A stretch of DNA of 64,000 bases from Streptomyces mirabilis (GTDB taxonomy: Bacteria > Actinomycetota > Actinomycetes > Streptomycetales > Streptomycetaceae): NCBI RefSeq assembly GCF_018310535.1, contig NZ_CP074102.1, positions 6,696,001 to 6,760,000 on the forward strand, given 5' to 3'. Made by a program: the position numbers and the translations under genes. Below are positions 17,516 to 26,517 of this stretch, piece after piece (the first letter of the stretch is position 1; each line of letters begins with the position of its first letter). Below the pieces are notes generated by a model, which worked only from the letters and a program-made list of their open reading frames with translations, did not search any database and was not told where the DNA came from.

Positions 17516-18346
17516 TCAGGAGGCGGTCCCGGGCATGACCCATTCCTCCCGGGGGCGGTGCAGCGCCAGCCAGCGCTCCGCGTACGCCACCGCGTCGGCC
17601 ACCGGGAACAGGCGTACGTCGGCCGCGCCCACCCGGCCCCGTACGACGGGGCGGTCCCGTTCGAAGTCGGAGCCCAGTTCGTCGAAGCGGTCGGAGTCGA
17701 CGGAGACCTCGGTGACGACCTCCCAGCGGGTCGCCCCCTGCGGGGTGCGCACCGGGCGTCCCACCTCGACGAGCGGGGACGGTATGCGGTATTCGGCCAG
17801 GTGGAAGCTGGTGCACGTGTCGTAGCCCGCGCCGAGCAGGAGCACCCGGGCACCGAGGGACTCCAGGCGGGCCAGTGGGCTGCGCTCACCGAGCCGGCAG
17901 TCGGGGGCGTGCCACTCGACGATCTCCGCCGCGCGGGGGCCGAGGGCCGCGAAGGAGGTCTGCGGATGGGCGCTGCGCAGGGCGCCGGGCCAGGTGCGGA
18001 GGGTCTCGGGGACCACGCCGACTCCGCGGCTGGGTGTCACGAGGGGGTCGTACGCGGGCATCGTCGCCCGAATGGGCGACCACCACTCCTCGGGTACGGG
18101 CGGATTGCTCCACAGCGCCGGGTCGGAGAGGTCCCCGGACTGGGTGGGGACCACCAGGGTGCCGTCGGGACCGAGGGCGTCGAGCAGTCCCTGGACGACG
18201 GCGACGGCGCCGCCGTTGACCCAGCCGAGGGAGCTCAGGGAGGAGTGCGTGAGAAGCGTTTCTCCGGGCTGGACGCCCAGCTCCAGGAGCTGGGCGGCGA
18301 GGGTGTCCCGTGTGACGAGTGGGCCGGTCGGAGGGGGTGTCGGCAT
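17516..18346 (-). CDS. AAC(3)-family aminoglycoside N-acetyltransferase-like protein
   Basis: Acetyl-CoA dependent acyltransferase of the AAC(3)/YokD fold. The 276-aa form starts at the ATG at 18346 ([14 protein letters not shown]); an in-frame ATG at 18400 is possible but its N-terminus is atypical. Family blocks are [17 protein letters not shown] (acetyl-CoA site region), [23 protein letters not shown] and [18 protein letters not shown], the last containing conserved substrate-site residues. It is divergent from sufR with about 160 bp between. Antibiotic resistance is possible, but chromosomal Streptomyces members often act on other amines, so the substrate is unproven. Confidence 0.88.
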   Translation of the reverse strand: MPTPPPTGPLVTRDTLAAQLLELGVQPGETLLTHSSLSSLGWVNGGAVAVVQGLLDALGPDGTLVVPTQSGDLSDPALWSNPPVPEEWWSPIRATMPAYDPLVTPSRGVGVVPETLRTWPGALRSAHPQTSFAALGPRAAEIVEWHAPDCRLGERSPLARLESLGARVLLLGAGYDTCTSFHLAEYRIPSPLVEVGRPVRTPQGATRWEVVTEVSVDSDRFDELGSDFERDRPVVRGRVGAADVRLFPVADAVAYAERWLALHRPREEWVMPGTAS

Positions 18347-18420
18347 GGTTCCCGAGTCTTGCGGAGAGCCGGTCCCGAAGCCAGTGAATTGATCGATCAA
18401 AGATCGTTTCCGCAGGTCAC

Positions 18421-18436
18421 CTTAGGTATACCTAAG
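18421..18436. promoter_or_regulatory. Perfect 16-bp palindrome upstream of sufR
   Basis: CTTAGGTATACCTAAG is a perfect palindrome located 72 bp before the sufR GTG and 75 bp before the divergent AAC(3) start. It is a good candidate operator for SufR or for an iron-dependent regulator. The half-sites TTAGGT/ACCTAA are those of DtxR/IdeR-type iron boxes, but the spacing (2 bp) is shorter than the usual 19-bp box. Confidence 0.65.
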
Positions 18437-18507
18437 TGATGCAGCGCACCGCCCGCCTCCGGGGGCGCGGCTTGTCAGGCTCTGAGGAATTACGCAACAA
18501 TGGCGTT

Positions 18508-19260
18508 GTGAAAAACGTTGGCGAGGCTCGGGAGACCCCCATGGGGGCCCCTCAGGAGGAACTCGCGACCGGTGAGCGTTCGACGCGCAACCGTGTCGCG
18601 CGGTCCATCCTGGACCACGGCCCGTCGACCGTGGCCGACCTCGCGGGGCGGCTGGGGCTGACCCAGGCCGCCGTGCGCCGTCATCTCGACGCGCTGGTCG
18701 CCGACGACGTGGTGGAGGCACGGGAGCAGCGGGTCTACGGAGCGCGTACGCGCGGCCGCCCCGCCAAGGTGTTCGCCCTGACCGACTGCGGCCGGGACGC
18801 CTTCGACCAGTCCTACGACAAGCTCGCCGCGGACGCGATGCGCTGGATCGCGGCGCGCGAGGGCGGGGACGAGGCGGTCGTCGCCTTCGCCCGCGCCCGG
18901 ATGGCCGCCCAGGCCGACGCGTACCGCAAGGCCGTCGAGGCCGCCGCGCCGGAGCAGCGCACCGAAGCGTTGGCCAAGGCCCTGAGCGTGGACGGGTACG
19001 CTGCTGCAGCGCGTAGCGCACCGGTCGGCGAGCAGCTCTGCCAGCACCACTGCCCGGTCGCTCATGTCGCCGAGCAGTTCCCGCAGCTGTGCGAGGCGGA
19101 GACCGAGATCTTCTCCCAGCTGCTCGGCACCCATGTTCAGCGGCTGGCCACCATCGCCCACGGCGACGGTGTGTGCACCACGTTCATCCCCAAGATTTCC
19201 AAGATTTCCGAATCCACCCATAACGCATCTGCAAGTACCGCCGGGAGGAACCCCGCATGA
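18508..19260 (+). CDS. sufR: SufR-like Fe-S dependent transcriptional regulator
   Basis: Winged-helix regulator of the suf operon, 250 aa from the GTG at 18508 ([11 protein letters not shown]). The HTH lies at about residues 32-90: [24 protein letters not shown], with the wing in [16 protein letters not shown]. The C-terminal half carries clustered cysteines, LCQHHC with a further Cys twelve residues on (QLCEAE) and one in GDGVCTTF, suited to binding an Fe-S cluster as a sensor. The stop overlaps the sufB ATG (ATGA), so the regulator is the first gene of the operon it presumably represses. In-frame upstream ATGs at 18436 lack a ribosome binding site. Confidence 0.9.
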   Translation: MKNVGEARETPMGAPQEELATGERSTRNRVARSILDHGPSTVADLAGRLGLTQAAVRRHLDALVADDVVEAREQRVYGARTRGRPAKVFALTDCGRDAFDQSYDKLAADAMRWIAAREGGDEAVVAFARARMAAQADAYRKAVEAAAPEQRTEALAKALSVDGYAAAARSAPVGEQLCQHHCPVAHVAEQFPQLCEAETEIFSQLLGTHVQRLATIAHGDGVCTTFIPKISKISESTHNASASTAGRNPA

Positions 19261-20681
19261 CGCTCCCCATCGAGGAGACTGCCCACCCTGAGCTCGAGGG
19301 TCTGGGTACGTACGAATACGGCTGGGCCGACTCCGACGTGGCCGGTGCCTCTGCCAAGCGCGGTATCAACGAGGACGTCGTCCGCGACATCTCCGCGAAG
19401 AAGAACGAGCCGGAGTGGATGACCAAGCTCCGCCTCAAGGGCCTGCGCCTCTTCGAGAAGAAGCCCATGCCCAACTGGGGCTCGGACCTGTCCGGGATCG
19501 ACTTCGACAACATCAAGTACTTCGTGCGCTCCACGGAGAAGCAGGCGGAGTCCTGGGAGGACCTGCCCGAGGACATCAAGAACACGTACGACAAGCTCGG
19601 CATCCCCGAGGCGGAGAAGCAGCGCCTCGTCGCCGGTGTCGCGGCCCAGTACGAGTCCGAGGTCGTCTACCACCAGATCCGCGAGGACCTGGAGGAGCAG
19701 GGCGTCATCTTCCTCGACACCGACACCGCCCTCAAGGAGCACCCGGAGCTCTTCAAGGAGTACTTCGGCACCGTCATCCCGGTCGGCGACAACAAGTTCG
19801 CGTCGCTGAACACCGCCGTGTGGTCCGGTGGCTCCTTCATCTACGTGCCGAAGGGCGTGCACGTCGAGATCCCGCTCCAGGCCTACTTCCGCATCAATAC
19901 GGAGAACATGGGCCAGTTCGAGCGGACGCTGATCATCGTCGACGAGGACGCCTACGTCCACTACGTCGAGGGTTGTACGGCGCCGATCTACAAGTCGGAC
20001 TCCCTGCACTCCGCGGTGGTCGAGATCATCGTGAAGAAGGGCGCCCGCTGCCGCTACACGACCATCCAGAACTGGTCGAACAACGTCTACAACCTGGTCA
20101 CCAAGCGCGCCGTGGCGTACGAGGGCGCGACCATGGAGTGGATCGACGGCAACATCGGCTCCAAGGTCACCATGAAGTACCCGGCCGTTTACCTCATGGG
20201 CGAGCACGCCAAGGGCGAGACCCTCTCCATCGCCTTCGCGGGCGAGGGCCAGCACCAGGACGCCGGCTCCAAGATGGTCCACATGGCGCCGAACACGTCG
20301 TCGAACATCGTGTCGAAGTCCGTGGCGCGCGGTGGCGGTCGTACGTCCTACCGCGGTCTGGTCGAGATCGGCGAGGGCGCCCACGGCTCGAAGTCGAACG
20401 TGCTGTGCGACGCGCTGCTCGTCGACACCATCTCCCGCTCCGACACCTACCCGTACGTCGACGTCCGTGAGGACGACGTGTCCATGGGCCACGAGGCGAC
20501 CGTCTCCAAGGTCTCCGAGGACCAGCTCTTCTACCTGATGAGCCGCGGTCTGACGGAGTTCGAGGCGATGGCGATGATCGTGCGCGGCTTTGTCGAGCCG
20601 ATCGCCAAGGAGCTGCCCATGGAGTACGCGCTTGAACTCAACCGGCTGATCGAGCTGCAGATGGAAGGCGCGGTCGGCTAA
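19257..20681 (+). CDS. sufB: Fe-S cluster scaffold subunit SufB
   Basis: Core scaffold protein of the SUF Fe-S assembly complex SufBC2D in the cytoplasm. The 474-aa length and sequence match the family: [48 protein letters not shown] (conserved Cys), and the C-terminal [20 protein letters not shown]. The start overlaps sufR by 4 bp. It is followed by a small hairpin and then sufD. It works with sufC, sufD, SufS and SufU encoded downstream in the same operon. Confidence 0.98.
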   Translation: MTLPIEETAHPELEGLGTYEYGWADSDVAGASAKRGINEDVVRDISAKKNEPEWMTKLRLKGLRLFEKKPMPNWGSDLSGIDFDNIKYFVRSTEKQAESWEDLPEDIKNTYDKLGIPEAEKQRLVAGVAAQYESEVVYHQIREDLEEQGVIFLDTDTALKEHPELFKEYFGTVIPVGDNKFASLNTAVWSGGSFIYVPKGVHVEIPLQAYFRINTENMGQFERTLIIVDEDAYVHYVEGCTAPIYKSDSLHSAVVEIIVKKGARCRYTTIQNWSNNVYNLVTKRAVAYEGATMEWIDGNIGSKVTMKYPAVYLMGEHAKGETLSIAFAGEGQHQDAGSKMVHMAPNTSSNIVSKSVARGGGRTSYRGLVEIGEGAHGSKSNVLCDALLVDTISRSDTYPYVDVREDDVSMGHEATVSKVSEDQLFYLMSRGLTEFEAMAMIVRGFVEPIAKELPMEYALELNRLIELQMEGAVG

Positions 20682-20706
20682 GACCCGCCGCCGGAAAACA
20701 GCTGGT

Positions 20707-20728
20707 GGCCCGCCCCTTCCGGCGGGCC
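20707..20728 (+). other. Stem-loop between sufB and sufD
   Basis: GGCCCGCC and GGCGGGCC arms (8 bp) enclose CCTTCC in the 90-bp sufB-sufD gap. No T tract follows, so it may be an mRNA processing or stability element or a partial attenuator rather than a terminator. Confidence 0.6.
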
Positions 20729-20771
20729 CGAGGATCTCAACTGACGCAGGAAAGAGAGCAGACCGACAGCC

Positions 20772-21953
20772 ATGGCTGAGGCTCAGAACATCCCGGTGGG
20801 GTCCACCACCGCCGGCCAGATCGCGGTGGCCGCCGAGTCGACCGTCGCCACGCGCATGAGCGCGCCCCCGTCCTTCGACGTGGCGGACTTCCCGGTCCCC
20901 CACGGCCGCGAGGAGGAGTGGCGGTTCACTCCGCTGGAGCGCCTGCGCGGGCTGCACGACGGGACCGCGGTCGCGACCGGCAACGGCCTGAAGGTCGACG
21001 TGGAGGCGCCCGCGGGCGTCGTCGTGGAGACCGTCGGCCGTGACGACGCGCGCCTCGGCAGGGCGGGCACTCCGGTGGACCGCGTCGCCGCCCAGGCGTA
21101 CTCCGCGTTCGAGAAGGCCGGCGTGATCACCGTCCCCAAGGAGACGGTGCTCACCGAGCCCATCCGCGTCGCGGTGCACGGAGAGGGCGGCGTCGCCTAC
21201 GGCCACCAGGTCGTGGAGCTCGGAGCCTTCGCCGAGGCCGTCGTCGTCATCGACCACACCGGTGACGCCGTGCTCGCCGCCAACGTCGACTACATCCTGG
21301 GCGACGGCGCCAAGCTCACCGTCGTCTCCGTCCAGGACTGGGACGACAAGGCCGTGCACGTGGGCCAGCACAACGCGCTGATCGGCCGGGACGCCACGTT
21401 CAAGTCATTCGTGGTCACGTTCGGCGGCGACCTCGTGCGCCTGCACCCGCGCGTGGCCTACGCCGGCACCGGCGGTGAGGCCGAGCTGTTCGGTCTCTAC
21501 TTCACGGACGCGGGCCAGCACCAGGAGCACCGTCTGCTGGTCGACCACAACACCCCGCACTGCAAGTCGAACGTCGCCTACAAGGGCGCGCTCCAGGGCG
21601 ACGGCGCGCACGCCGTGTGGATCGGTGATGTCCTCATCGAGGCCAAGGCCGAGGGCACGGACACGTACGAGATGAACCGCAACCTGGTTCTGACCGACGG
21701 CGCCCGCGTCGACTCCGTGCCGAATCTGGAGATCGAGACCGGCGAGATCGTCGGCGCCGGACACGCCTCCGCGACCGGCCGCTTCGACGACGAGCAGCTC
21801 TTCTACCTGATGGCCCGCGGCATCCCCGCCGACGAGGCCCGCCGACTGGTGGTCCGCGGGTTCTTCGCCGAGCTCGTGCAGCAGATCGGTGTCGACGACA
21901 TCGAGCAGCGCCTTCTCGTGAAGATCGACGAGGAGCTGGAGGCGTCGGTCTGA
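20772..21953 (+). CDS. sufD: Fe-S assembly protein SufD
   Basis: Second scaffold subunit of SufBC2D, 393 aa. The C-terminal half carries the SufB/SufD domain: GEAELFGLYFTDAGQHQEHR, VDHNTPHCKSNVAYKGAL (conserved His/Cys) and YLMARGIPADEARRLVVRGFF. The N-terminal GREEEWRFTPLERLRG block is also typical. The ATG has AGGAAAGAG upstream. Its TGA overlaps the Rieske ferredoxin ATG by one base (TGATG). Confidence 0.97.
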   Translation: MAEAQNIPVGSTTAGQIAVAAESTVATRMSAPPSFDVADFPVPHGREEEWRFTPLERLRGLHDGTAVATGNGLKVDVEAPAGVVVETVGRDDARLGRAGTPVDRVAAQAYSAFEKAGVITVPKETVLTEPIRVAVHGEGGVAYGHQVVELGAFAEAVVVIDHTGDAVLAANVDYILGDGAKLTVVSVQDWDDKAVHVGQHNALIGRDATFKSFVVTFGGDLVRLHPRVAYAGTGGEAELFGLYFTDAGQHQEHRLLVDHNTPHCKSNVAYKGALQGDGAHAVWIGDVLIEAKAEGTDTYEMNRNLVLTDGARVDSVPNLEIETGEIVGAGHASATGRFDDEQLFYLMARGIPADEARRLVVRGFFAELVQQIGVDDIEQRLLVKIDEELEASV

Positions 21954-22276
21954 TGACCAGCACCTTCGTACGCGCCTGTGGGCTGAGCGAGCTGGAGGAG
22001 GACACCCCGAAGCGGGTGGAACTCGACGGCACGCCGGTCTCGGTCGTGAAGACCGAGGGGGAGGTGTTCGCGATCAACGACATCTGCTCGCACGCGAACG
22101 TCTCGCTCTCCGAGGGCGAGGTGGAGGACTGCCAGATCGAGTGCTGGCTGCACGGCTCCGCGTTCGACCTGCGCACCGGCAAGCCGTCCGGCCTTCCCGC
22201 GACGCGCCCCGTCCCCGTATACCCCGTAAAGATCGAAGGGGACGACGTACTCGTCTCCCTCACCCAGGAGTCCTGA
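21953..22276 (+). CDS. Rieske-type ferredoxin of the suf operon
   Basis: A 107-aa small [2Fe-2S] Rieske protein related to the ferredoxin subunits of dioxygenases and NirD. The cluster ligands are visible as CSH in NDICSHANVSLSEG and CWLH in IECWLHGSAFD, 18 residues apart. It starts on an ATG overlapping the sufD stop and is followed 7 bp later by sufC, so it is co-produced with the assembly machinery. It probably supplies electrons during cluster assembly; that role is inference from location. Confidence 0.93.
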   Translation: MTSTFVRACGLSELEEDTPKRVELDGTPVSVVKTEGEVFAINDICSHANVSLSEGEVEDCQIECWLHGSAFDLRTGKPSGLPATRPVPVYPVKIEGDDVLVSLTQES

Positions 22277-22283
22277 GGAACCC

Positions 22284-23066
22284 ATGGCAACGCTTGAAAT
22301 CCACGACCTGCACGTCACCGTCGAGGCCGACAACGCCACGAAGGAGATCCTCAAGGGCGTCGACCTGACCGTGAAGCAGGGCGAGACGCACGCCATCATG
22401 GGCCCGAACGGCTCCGGCAAGTCGACCCTCGCCTACTCTCTCGCGGGCCACCCGAAGTACACGATCACCGGCGGCACCGTCACCCTCGACGGTGAGGACG
22501 TCCTGGAGATGTCCGTCGACGAGCGCGCCCGCGCGGGCCTGTTCCTGGCGATGCAGTACCCGGTCGAGATCCCCGGTGTCTCCGTCTCCAACTTCCTGCG
22601 CACCTCCGCCACGGCCGTCCGCGGCGAGGCCCCCAAGCTGCGCACCTGGGTGAAGGAGGTCAAGGAGACCATGGAGCGCCTCTCCATGGACCCCGCCTTC
22701 GCCGAGCGCAACGTGAACGAGGGCTTCTCCGGCGGTGAGAAGAAGCGCCACGAGATCCTCCAGCTGGAGCTGCTCAAGCCGAAGATCGCGATCCTCGACG
22801 AGACCGACTCCGGCTTGGACGTCGACGCCCTGCGCGTCGTCTCCGAGGGTGTCAACCGCGTCCGCGAGACCGGCGAGGTCGGCACCCTGCTGATCACGCA
22901 CTACACGCGCATCCTGCGCTACATCAAGCCCGACTTCGTCCACGTCTTCTCCGGCGGCCGCATCGTCGAGTCCGGCGGCGCCGAGCTCGCCGACAAGCTG
23001 GAGAACGAGGGCTACGAGGCTTACGCGAAGCACGAAGTCGACACGAAGGGTGGCGCATCCGCGTGA
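22284..23066 (+). CDS. sufC: SUF ATPase SufC
   Basis: ABC-type soluble ATPase of the SufBC2D complex, 260 aa. Walker A reads GPNGSGKSTLAYSL, the signature is GFSGGEKKRHEILQ, and Walker B is IAILDETDSGLD; the H-loop is in LLITHYTRIL. There is no membrane domain, as expected. It is preceded by GAGGAA before the ATG and its TGA overlaps the sufS GTG (GTGA). Confidence 0.98.
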   Translation: MATLEIHDLHVTVEADNATKEILKGVDLTVKQGETHAIMGPNGSGKSTLAYSLAGHPKYTITGGTVTLDGEDVLEMSVDERARAGLFLAMQYPVEIPGVSVSNFLRTSATAVRGEAPKLRTWVKEVKETMERLSMDPAFAERNVNEGFSGGEKKRHEILQLELLKPKIAILDETDSGLDVDALRVVSEGVNRVRETGEVGTLLITHYTRILRYIKPDFVHVFSGGRIVESGGAELADKLENEGYEAYAKHEVDTKGGASA

Positions 23067-24319
23067 CACAGCTGCCGGGCCTCCTCGACACCGAGGCGAT
23101 CCGCAAGGACTTCCCCATCCTGGACCGTCAGGTCCACGACGGCAGGAAGCTCGTGTACCTGGACAACGCGGCGACCTCGCAGAAGCCGCGCCAGGTGCTG
23201 GACGCCCTGAGTGAGTACTACGAGCGCTACAACGCCAACGTCCACCGCGGTGTGCATGTGCTCGCCGAGGAGGCCACGGCGCTGTACGAGGGCGCGCGCG
23301 ACAAGGTCGCCGCGTTCATCAACGCGCCGAGCCGCGACGAGGTGATCTTCACCAAGAACGCCTCCGAGTCGCTCAACCTCGTGGCCAACATGCTCGGCTG
23401 GGCCGACGAGCCCTACCGGGTCGACCACGAGACCGAGATCGTCATCACCGAGATGGAGCACCACTCCAACATCGTGCCGTGGCAGCTGCTGGCGCAGCGC
23501 ACGGGCGCGAAGCTGAAGTGGTTCGGTCTCACCGACGACGGCCGCCTCGACCTGTCGAACATCAACGAGATCATCACCGAGAAGACGAAGATCGTCTCCT
23601 TCGTGCTGGTGTCGAACATCCTGGGCACCGTCAACCCGGTCGAGGCCATAGTCCGCCGCGCCCAGGAGGTCGGCGCGCTGGTCTGCATCGACGCCTCGCA
23701 GGCCGCGCCGCACATGCCGCTGGACGTCCAGGCCCTCCAGGCCGACTTCGTCGCCTTCACCGGCCACAAGATGTGCGGCCCGACGGGCATCGGCGTGCTG
23801 TGGGGCCGCCAGGAGCTCCTGGAGGACCTGCCCCCGTTCCTCGGCGGCGGCGAGATGATCGAGACGGTGTCGATGCACTCGTCGACGTACGCCCCGGCGC
23901 CGCACAAGTTCGAGGCGGGCACCCCGCCGATCGCGCAGGCGGTCGGCCTCGGCGCGGCGATCGACTACCTGAACGCGATCGGCATGGACAAGATCCTCGC
24001 CCATGAGCACGCGCTCACCGAGTACGCGGTGAAGCGGCTAGGCGAGGTCCCCGACCTGCGGATCATCGGCCCGACCACGGCCGAGGACCGCGGCGCCGCG
24101 ATCTCGTTCACCCTGGGTGACATCCACCCGCACGACGTGGGTCAGGTCCTGGACGAGCAGGGCATCGCGGTCCGGGTCGGACACCACTGCGCGCGCCCGG
24201 TCTGCCTGCGGTACGGAATTCCTGCGACCACGCGAGCGTCGTTCTATCTGTACTCCACGCCGGCCGAGATCGACGCGCTGGTGGACGGCCTGGAGCACGT
24301 CCGGAACTTCTTCGGCTGA
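23063..24319 (+). CDS. sufS: Cysteine desulfurase SufS
   Basis: PLP enzyme that removes sulfur from L-cysteine and hands it to SufU. The 418-aa protein (GTG start, overlapping sufC) shows YLDNAATSQKP at the N-terminus, the PLP lysine in FTGHKMCGPTGIG, and the catalytic persulfide cysteine in VGHHCARPVC. Length and motifs match group II (SufS/CsdA) desulfurases. SufU begins 15 bp downstream. Confidence 0.97.
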   Translation: MTQLPGLLDTEAIRKDFPILDRQVHDGRKLVYLDNAATSQKPRQVLDALSEYYERYNANVHRGVHVLAEEATALYEGARDKVAAFINAPSRDEVIFTKNASESLNLVANMLGWADEPYRVDHETEIVITEMEHHSNIVPWQLLAQRTGAKLKWFGLTDDGRLDLSNINEIITEKTKIVSFVLVSNILGTVNPVEAIVRRAQEVGALVCIDASQAAPHMPLDVQALQADFVAFTGHKMCGPTGIGVLWGRQELLEDLPPFLGGGEMIETVSMHSSTYAPAPHKFEAGTPPIAQAVGLGAAIDYLNAIGMDKILAHEHALTEYAVKRLGEVPDLRIIGPTTAEDRGAAISFTLGDIHPHDVGQVLDEQGIAVRVGHHCARPVCLRYGIPATTRASFYLYSTPAEIDALVDGLEHVRNFFG

Positions 24320-24334
24320 GGGGCTGGCTGAGAC

Positions 24335-24799
24335 GTGAAGCTTGATTCGATGTACCAGGAAGTCATCCTGGACCACTACAAGCACCCCCATGGGCGAGGC
24401 TTGCGGGATGGCGATGCCGAGGTGCATCACGTCAACCCGACGTGCGGCGACGAGATCACGCTGCGCGTGAAGTACGACGGCGAGCAGATCGCGGACATCT
24501 CGTACGAGGGTCAGGGCTGCTCCATCAGCCAGGCCTCGGCGTCCGTGCTGAACGAGCTCCTCGTCGGCAAGGACGTGTCCGAGGCGCAGAAGATCCAGGA
24601 GACCTTCCTGGAGCTCATGCAGTCCAAGGGCAGGATCGAGCCCGACGACGCGATGGAGGAGGTGCTGGAGGACGCGGTCGCGTTCGCCGGTGTCTCCAAG
24701 TACCCGGCCCGGGTCAAGTGCGCCCTCCTGAGCTGGATGGCGTGGAAGGACGCGACGGCCCAGGCTCTGGGCGAGAGCGCCGAGAGGAAGACGGCATGA
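24335..24799 (+). CDS. sufU: Sulfur acceptor SufU
   Basis: Zinc-containing sulfurtransferase partner of SufS, 154 aa, GTG start (VKLDSMYQEVILDHY). The zinc/persulfide cysteines lie in NPTCGDEITL, GQGCSISQAS and RVKCALLSWMAW. The 18-21-residue insertion characteristic of SufU relative to IscU appears between the second and third Cys. The TGA overlaps the next ATG (ATGA). Confidence 0.95.
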   Translation: MKLDSMYQEVILDHYKHPHGRGLRDGDAEVHHVNPTCGDEITLRVKYDGEQIADISYEGQGCSISQASASVLNELLVGKDVSEAQKIQETFLELMQSKGRIEPDDAMEEVLEDAVAFAGVSKYPARVKCALLSWMAWKDATAQALGESAERKTA

Positions 24800-25134
24800 G
24801 CGAGAACGAGACCCTGACGACGAAGCCGGCCTCGGAGGAAGAACTCCGTGAGGCGCTGTACGACGTCGTCGACCCCGAGCTGGGCATCGACGTCGTCAAC
24901 CTCGGCCTGATCTACGGCATCCACATCGACGACGCGAACATCGCGACCATCGACATGACCCTGACGTCCGCGGCCTGCCCGCTCACCGACGTCATCGAGG
25001 ACCAGGCCAAGTCCGCCACGGACGGCATCGTCAACGAGCTGCGCATCAACTGGGTCTGGATGCCGCCGTGGGGCCCGGACAAGATCACGGACGACGGACG
25101 TGAGCAGCTTCGGGCGCTCGGGTTCAACGTCTGA
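24796..25134 (+). CDS. sufT: SufT-like MIP18/DUF59 Fe-S maturation protein
   Basis: A 112-aa DUF59-type protein that assists Fe-S cluster maturation or transfer. Motifs are LYDVVDPELGIDVVNLGLI, the conserved TSAACPLTDVIEDQ cysteine, and VWMPPWGPDKITDDGREQL. It is the final gene of the sufR-B-D-Rieske-C-S-U-T operon and is coupled to sufU by a 4-bp overlap. A strong terminator follows. Confidence 0.92.
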   Translation: MSENETLTTKPASEEELREALYDVVDPELGIDVVNLGLIYGIHIDDANIATIDMTLTSAACPLTDVIEDQAKSATDGIVNELRINWVWMPPWGPDKITDDGREQLRALGFNV

Positions 25135-25159
25135 GTCCGCGCACACCTCCGCACACGTC

Positions 25160-25190
25160 TGTGGCCCCCGGCAGCTCGCCGGGGGCCACA
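25160..25190. terminator. Bidirectional terminator after the suf operon
   Basis: Perfect 13-bp inverted repeat TGTGGCCCCCGGC / GCCGGGGGCCACA around AGCTC, extendable by several wobble pairs on both sides. It lies between the convergent sufT and AbfB-domain genes. Confidence 0.88.
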
Positions 25191-25203
25191 GGTGTTCCTG
25201 GGG

Positions 25204-26178
25204 TCAGGACCAGCCGTTCACCACACGGAACGCCGAGTCCGCGCGGAAGAGCTGACTGTTGTCGTCTCTGTCCAGACGGAGCTGGAAGTTGCGGTGGCGC
25301 AGATAGCGGCCCGGGTAGTTGATCGACTCCAGCATGACGGCGCCGGTGTACGGGGACGTCCGGGGACAGAAGGTGGCGTCCTTGCTGAAGAGGTCGGAGC
25401 CGTCGTTGCGGTCGGCGCGCAGAGAGAAGTTGCGGTGGCGCAGATAGGCGCCGTCGGCGGTGGTGAAGGAGTAGCAGTTGGCGTTGCCGAGCCCCGCCAC
25501 CACCTTGAAGCTGGCGTCCCGCTTGGTCGAGCCCGAGCTGCCCGAATCCACCGGATCGAGCCGTACGAAGCCGTTGCTCAGATGCCAGTAGCGGTTCGGG
25601 TAGTTGACCGACTGGAGCGACTTCCGCGAGGAGACGGGCTTGGACTCGGGAGGCTTGCTGGACGAGGCGGTCTTCGACGGCTCGGTGGTGCCGGCGACGG
25701 GCTTGTCGTCGGACCCCTGTTCCGAGGGCCCCGGCGAGGCCGAGTCCGACGCGGTGGAGGGGGAGCCGGAGCGCCGCGGGGAGGACAGGGCGTTCTTGCC
25801 CGCCGGGGCCGTGGTGCTGCCGTCGGCCGAGGCGGAGACGCCGGGTATGAACGGGACGTCCGTGTCGGAGGCGGTGTGGTTCGCCCGGTTCTTCGACGCG
25901 GCGTCAGTGTTGCTGTCCAGTACGGCGATCGCGGTCGCGGTGGCGATGAGCACCGCCACCGCGAGCCCGCCGGCCATCCACAGTCGTCGGGTTCCGGGCA
26001 ACCGACCCTCGTCCGGGAACTCCCCGGACTCCCAGGGCACCGGCGGCTCGACGAAGGGAGGCAGTTCCGCCGGATAGGGAGTGCCGTGGGGGGTGGGGCG
26101 CCAGGCGGGTTCCTCCGAAGTGGGCACGGGCTGGTCGGCCCCGAGCTCGGGTTCGGGCTCTGGCGTTGTTTCTGGCAT
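25204..26178 (-). CDS. Membrane-anchored AbfB-domain (arabinose-binding-like) protein
   Basis: A 324-aa bitopic protein. The start at ATG 26178 (MPETTPEPEPELG) has GGAGG upstream. Residues 1-65 are Pro/Glu-rich and cytoplasmic. One membrane helix follows at about 67-87 (WMAGGLAVAVLIATATAIAVL), then a Ser/Thr/Pro/Lys-rich extracellular linker to about 185. The C-terminal domain has repeated YPNRYWHL/YPGRYLRHRNFQLRLDR units typical of the AbfB beta-trefoil (PF05270). It probably binds arabinose-containing polysaccharide at the cell surface. No catalytic domain is visible, so it is a binding or sensing protein rather than an enzyme. Confidence 0.82.
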   Translation of the reverse strand: MPETTPEPEPELGADQPVPTSEEPAWRPTPHGTPYPAELPPFVEPPVPWESGEFPDEGRLPGTRRLWMAGGLAVAVLIATATAIAVLDSNTDAASKNRANHTASDTDVPFIPGVSASADGSTTAPAGKNALSSPRRSGSPSTASDSASPGPSEQGSDDKPVAGTTEPSKTASSSKPPESKPVSSRKSLQSVNYPNRYWHLSNGFVRLDPVDSGSSGSTKRDASFKVVAGLGNANCYSFTTADGAYLRHRNFSLRADRNDGSDLFSKDATFCPRTSPYTGAVMLESINYPGRYLRHRNFQLRLDRDDNSQLFRADSAFRVVNGWS

Positions 26179-26517
26179 GCGCGTTCCTCCAGCGTCGCCC
26201 AAGGCGCACGCGGATTCGTCTACTGGTCTCAGCACAAGAGGGGGGCGCAGGCACACGGAACGGCGGTAGCCGTGGAAACCCGGTGCGCGACTGGTGAAAC
26301 AGTAGTGGACTTGGTGACTTCTGAGCAGCCGTTTCCCCCACTGATCCCGTGGCCCCACGGGGATTCATGGGGGTTCATGGGAATTCATGGGCGTGGTGGC
26401 TTCACATTGCATTCTCAGTGTGATCCGAGTCCGGGCTCATCGGGGCGCGACAGCGTGAGGTCGTGTCCGCTTCTGTGCAACCCGCCCCGCACGTCCGGTG
26501 TTCGTCCTCGGCTGCCC
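26179..26517. other. Intergenic region with three 10-bp repeats
   Basis: About 340 bp without a supportable gene. At 26361-26390 three contiguous 10-bp units share TTCATGG (GGATTCATGG, GGGTTCATGG, GAATTCATGG). The rest should hold the promoter of the AbfB-domain gene; I see nothing else convincing. Confidence 0.6.

Noticed and set aside
18421..18436. Classic IdeR/DtxR iron box
   Set aside because: Half-sites match, but the 2-bp spacing is too short for the canonical 19-bp iron box; kept only as a palindrome of unknown owner.
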